A program made the translations under genes and the position numbers. Positions 61,688 to 64,000 of a stretch of 64,000 bases of DNA are shown in pieces. Position 1 is the stretch's first letter. Every line of letters starts with the position of its first letter. Below the pieces are notes generated by a model. The model made no database searches and had not been told where the DNA came from. It saw nothing but the letters and a program-made list of their open reading frames with translations. Source of the DNA: Linum tenue. Its lineage: Eukaryota > Streptophyta > Magnoliopsida > Malpighiales > Linaceae. The stretch lies in NCBI GenBank assembly GCA_946122785.1, contig CAMGYJ010000006.1, positions 1,798,001 through 1,862,000 of the forward strand, written 5' to 3'.

Positions 61688-62757
61688 GAAGATGGCACAT
61701 TTCATTCCATGCCATAAGACGGATGATGCAAACAACGTGGCTGATTTGTTCTTCAAGGAGATCGTGAGGTTGCATGGATGCCACGTACCATTGTGTCTGA
61801 TCGAGATGCAAAGTTTCTAAGCTACTTCTGGAAGACATTGTGGAGTAAACTCGGCACAAAGCTTCTGTTTTCAACAACTTGTCATCCTCAAACGGATGGA
61901 CAAACTGAAGTGGTCAATCGTACTCTATCCCAAATGCTACGAGCTGTGATCAAGAGCAACATCAGAACTTGGGAAGATTGTCTACCACATGTCGAGTTTG
62001 CCTACAATCGAGCTGTGCATTCAACCACAAAGCATTCGCCTTTCGAGCTCGTGTATGGGTTCAATCCACTTACACCATTGGATTTGACACCTCTGCCATT
62101 GAAGGAACAAGTTAACATGGATGGAGCAAAGAGGCTGAATTTGTGAAAAATCTCCACGAGAAGGCAAGATTGAACATCGAGAGGAGGACGGAGCAAATCA
62201 TGAAGAAACGTCAATCGCAATAGGAAGCCTCGATCATTTGAAGTTGGAGATTGGGTGTGGGTGCACATGAGCAAGGAAAGGTTTCCTCATCAAAGGAGAT
62301 CCAAGCTGTTACCTCGAAGTGAAGGTCCCTTCCAAGTTATTTCGAAGTTGGAAGCATGCCTACAAAATCGATTTGCCAGGAGAGTATGGGATAAGTGCAA
62401 CCTTCAACGTTTCTGACCTTGCACCATATTTGGAGGGACAATTCGGATTTGAGGTCAAATCCTTTTCAAGAGGGAGGGACTGATGAGGTCATCAAAATCA
62501 AGTCCATTTCGTCACAAGAGGGGCCAATTACACGTCTACAAGCAAAGAGGTTAAGGGAGGAGTTTGCTGCATATTTGGATCGTCACTTTGCTCAAATGGA
62601 CGTGGATCATCATCATGGGAAGACCATTACATTGCTACAACTCGTGGGCCAGCATGAAGGAAGAATGGGCTTGGAAGGAGAAGAGGATTCGGCTAAGGAA
62701 GAGGAGGGGAGTCTCAAGTGTGAAAAGGGTCAAGGTGGGAACACAAGGGAAGGATAG
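61688..62757 (+). pseudogene. Integrase core and tail of element B, frame-broken
   Basis: The first frame reads [20 protein letters not shown] up to about 61776, where one base appears to be missing. The next frame (from about 61778) reads [15 protein letters not shown], then [20 protein letters not shown] with the catalytic Glu in frame, then [20 protein letters not shown]. Another single-base loss near 62140 shifts the frame. Changes near 62215 and 62350 break the part around FEVGDWVWVH and GPFQVISKL. The last segment (to the stop at 62755-62757) reads SNPFQEGGTDEV and GPITRLQAKRLREEFAAYLD, then an acidic end. At least four frame changes in about 1.1 kb. Confidence 0.82.
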
Positions 62758-62770
62758 AACCTAGGGGAGT

Positions 62771-63305
62771 TGTTGACCAAGTCTTTTTACTTGTCTTTTA
62801 AGGATTGTGTTTTCCTTTTACTTGTCTTTTAAGGATTGTGTTTTTCCTTTTACTTGTAGGATTTGTTTTTCATTTTAAGCTTTGGATTTGTGGTTAGCTA
62901 GTCTATAAATAAGAGGCTGAGTTCCTCATTGTAACTCATTCAATTATCAATCAACTTTCAAGTTACAAGTTCATACGAACTAGTTCTTTGTGCAAGCTTC
63001 TGTTGAGAGTGCTCCAGGAGTTTCACGTGTCTCTTATCAACTAGAGAACGCGTCTAGTTGTGGCGAGCTTCTACCCAATAGCGATTGGCCTTATTCACGA
63101 GTGGGTGATTGTTTGATTGGTTTCATATACCAATTGGCCTTTCACACAAGTTGGAATATGTTTGATCGTGTTCCATCATTATCTTTTCTTCGAGTTCTTG
63201 TTCGTTGGAGAAAAGCTTCAAAAAATTCCCTAAAAAGAAGGAAGGCTGCGTACTTTGGTCATATAATCCGAGTTCGAGGGTTCTCTTCGGATTTGGGTCA
63301 CATCA
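62771..63305 (+). repeat. 3' LTR of element B
   Basis: It starts TGTTGACC right after a purine-rich tract (CTAGGGGAG, 62761-62769) and ends in CACATCA, 535 bp. U3 holds a tandem repeat of about 31-32 bp with the core TTTTACTTGTCTTTTAAGG (about 62786-62860, two full copies and a partial third). TATAAATA is at 62904-62911. The right end is set by the return of satellite; the left end is set by the TG and the purine tract only. Confidence 0.75.
63038..63174 (+). promoter_or_regulatory. Conserved leader module of element B: hairpin plus direct repeat
   Basis: CAACTAGA (63038-63045) and TCTAGTTG (63053-63060) form a perfect 8-bp stem about 127 nt after the TATA box. GTGGCGAGC follows, then tandem halves at about 63079-63124 and 63125-63174, with cores GCGATTGGCC and CCAATTGGCC and a shared TGTTTGAT near the end of each. 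Same architecture as elements A and C. Confidence 0.7.
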
Positions 63306-64000
63306 TCTATCAACATTACAAGACATTTGGAGTGCAAATCCACCTTATTGTGCAATTTGGAGTCGGTACTAAGAGTTCGTACTCGTGCACATCTTGTCAT
63401 TATGACACAATTAAGCGGTTTATGTGTTTATATGACTAAACCAATCATGAATCACAAGTCTATCAACATTACAAGACATTTGGAGTGAAATCCACCTTAT
63501 TGTGCAATTGGAGTCGGTACTAAGAGTTCGTACTCGTGCACATCTTGTCATTATGACACAATTAAGCGGTTTATGTGTTTACATGACTAAACCAATCAAA
63601 GATCACAATGTCTATCAACATTACAAGACATTTGGAGTGCAAATCCACCTTATTGTGCAATTTGAGTCGGTACTAAGAGTTCGTACTCGTGCACATATGT
63701 CATTATGACACAATTAGGCGGTTTATGTGTTTATATGACTAAACCAATCAATAGAATCACATAGTCCTATCAACATTACAAGACATTTGGAGTGCAAATC
63801 CACCTTATTGTGCAATTTGCAGTCGGTACTAAGAGTTCGTACTCATGCACATCTTTTCCATTATGACACAATTAAGCGGTTTATGTTATTATATTACTAA
63901 ACAATCATTGAATCACAAGGTCTCTCAACATACAAGACATTTGGAGTGCAAATCCACCTTATTGTGCAATTTGGAGTCGTACTAAGAGTTCGTGCTCGTG
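63306..64000 (+). repeat. 154-bp satellite, block 5 (about 4.5 monomers, runs off the window)
   Basis: Same family and orientation, starting at TCTATCAACATTACAAG. Indels are frequent: CAATCATGAATC near 63442, GCACATATGTC near 63691 and ATCACATAGTCC near 63756. The array continues past the window edge. Confidence 0.96.

Larger units (their letters stand above)
61688..63305 (+). mobile_element. Element B: 3' end of a Ty3/gypsy retrotransposon
   Basis: It begins inside the integrase core, runs through the integrase tail and a purine-rich ACCTAGGGGAGT, and ends with one LTR (62771-63305). The protein is clearly related to element C but is a different family: the tail after the LRSNPFQEGG segment and the U3 are distinct. 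The LTR shares R/U5 with element A, including the run from CTTATCAACTAGAG through the hairpin to GTGGCGAGC. The 5' LTR, gag, protease and RT are not in the window, so its target duplication cannot be tested. Satellite resumes at TCTATCAAC. Confidence 0.88.

Overview
This is plant nuclear DNA, most likely from a dicot. The signs are a gene with short GT-AG introns, a LINE remnant with a zinc-binding reverse-transcriptase tail, Ty3/gypsy LTR retrotransposons primed by initiator tRNA-Met, and a nucleosome-sized AT-rich tandem satellite. I cannot name the species.

Layout. Positions 1-5170 are an ordinary low-copy arm. They hold the 3' part of a multi-exon Ulp1/C48 protease-like gene (761-2183, plus strand), a decayed LINE tail (2775-3415, minus strand), a GC-rich stretch of uncertain coding status (about 4055-4635), and then a perfect hairpin and an AT microsatellite. 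From about 5171 to the right edge, nearly everything is one satellite family with a 154-bp monomer, always in the same orientation: about 48.6 kb, roughly 315 monomers, three quarters of the window. The array is interrupted by three related LTR retroelements and two runs of exactly 100 N (28526-28625 and 61588-61687).

Satellite organisation. The block at 6.4-16 kb has a clear higher-order structure. An 8-monomer unit of 1223 bp alternates with a 12-monomer unit of 1838 bp; the extra 615 bp is a 4-monomer duplication. Characteristic 8-bp and 1-bp deletions mark the units. Farther right are looser, larger duplications: offsets of about 2.6 kb at 20.7-25.8 kb, 4.62 kb at 33.9-40.2 kb, and 2.45 kb at 56.2-61.0 kb.

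Retroelements. Element A (16964-19473) is a compact non-autonomous element. It has 791-bp LTRs, a primer-binding site, a polypurine tract, a perfect 5-bp target duplication (GTTTA) and one acidic gag-like frame without pol. Element C (49458-55364) carries gag, protease, reverse transcriptase, RNase H and integrase regions broken by many frame lesions. It lacks a target duplication, and its left end carries 3' coding sequence. Element B (61688-63305) is the 3' end of another gypsy element, running out of the second gap. All three share a leader design in R/U5: a short hairpin about 130 nt after the TATA box, followed by an imperfect direct repeat of about 46-50 bp. I consider this and the higher-order satellite the most interesting signals here.

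Quality caution. The two LTRs of element C differ by three substitutions but six indels, whereas those of element A differ by about eight substitutions and no indel. Many frameshifts in the right half may therefore be consensus errors rather than biological decay. All comparisons were made by eye.
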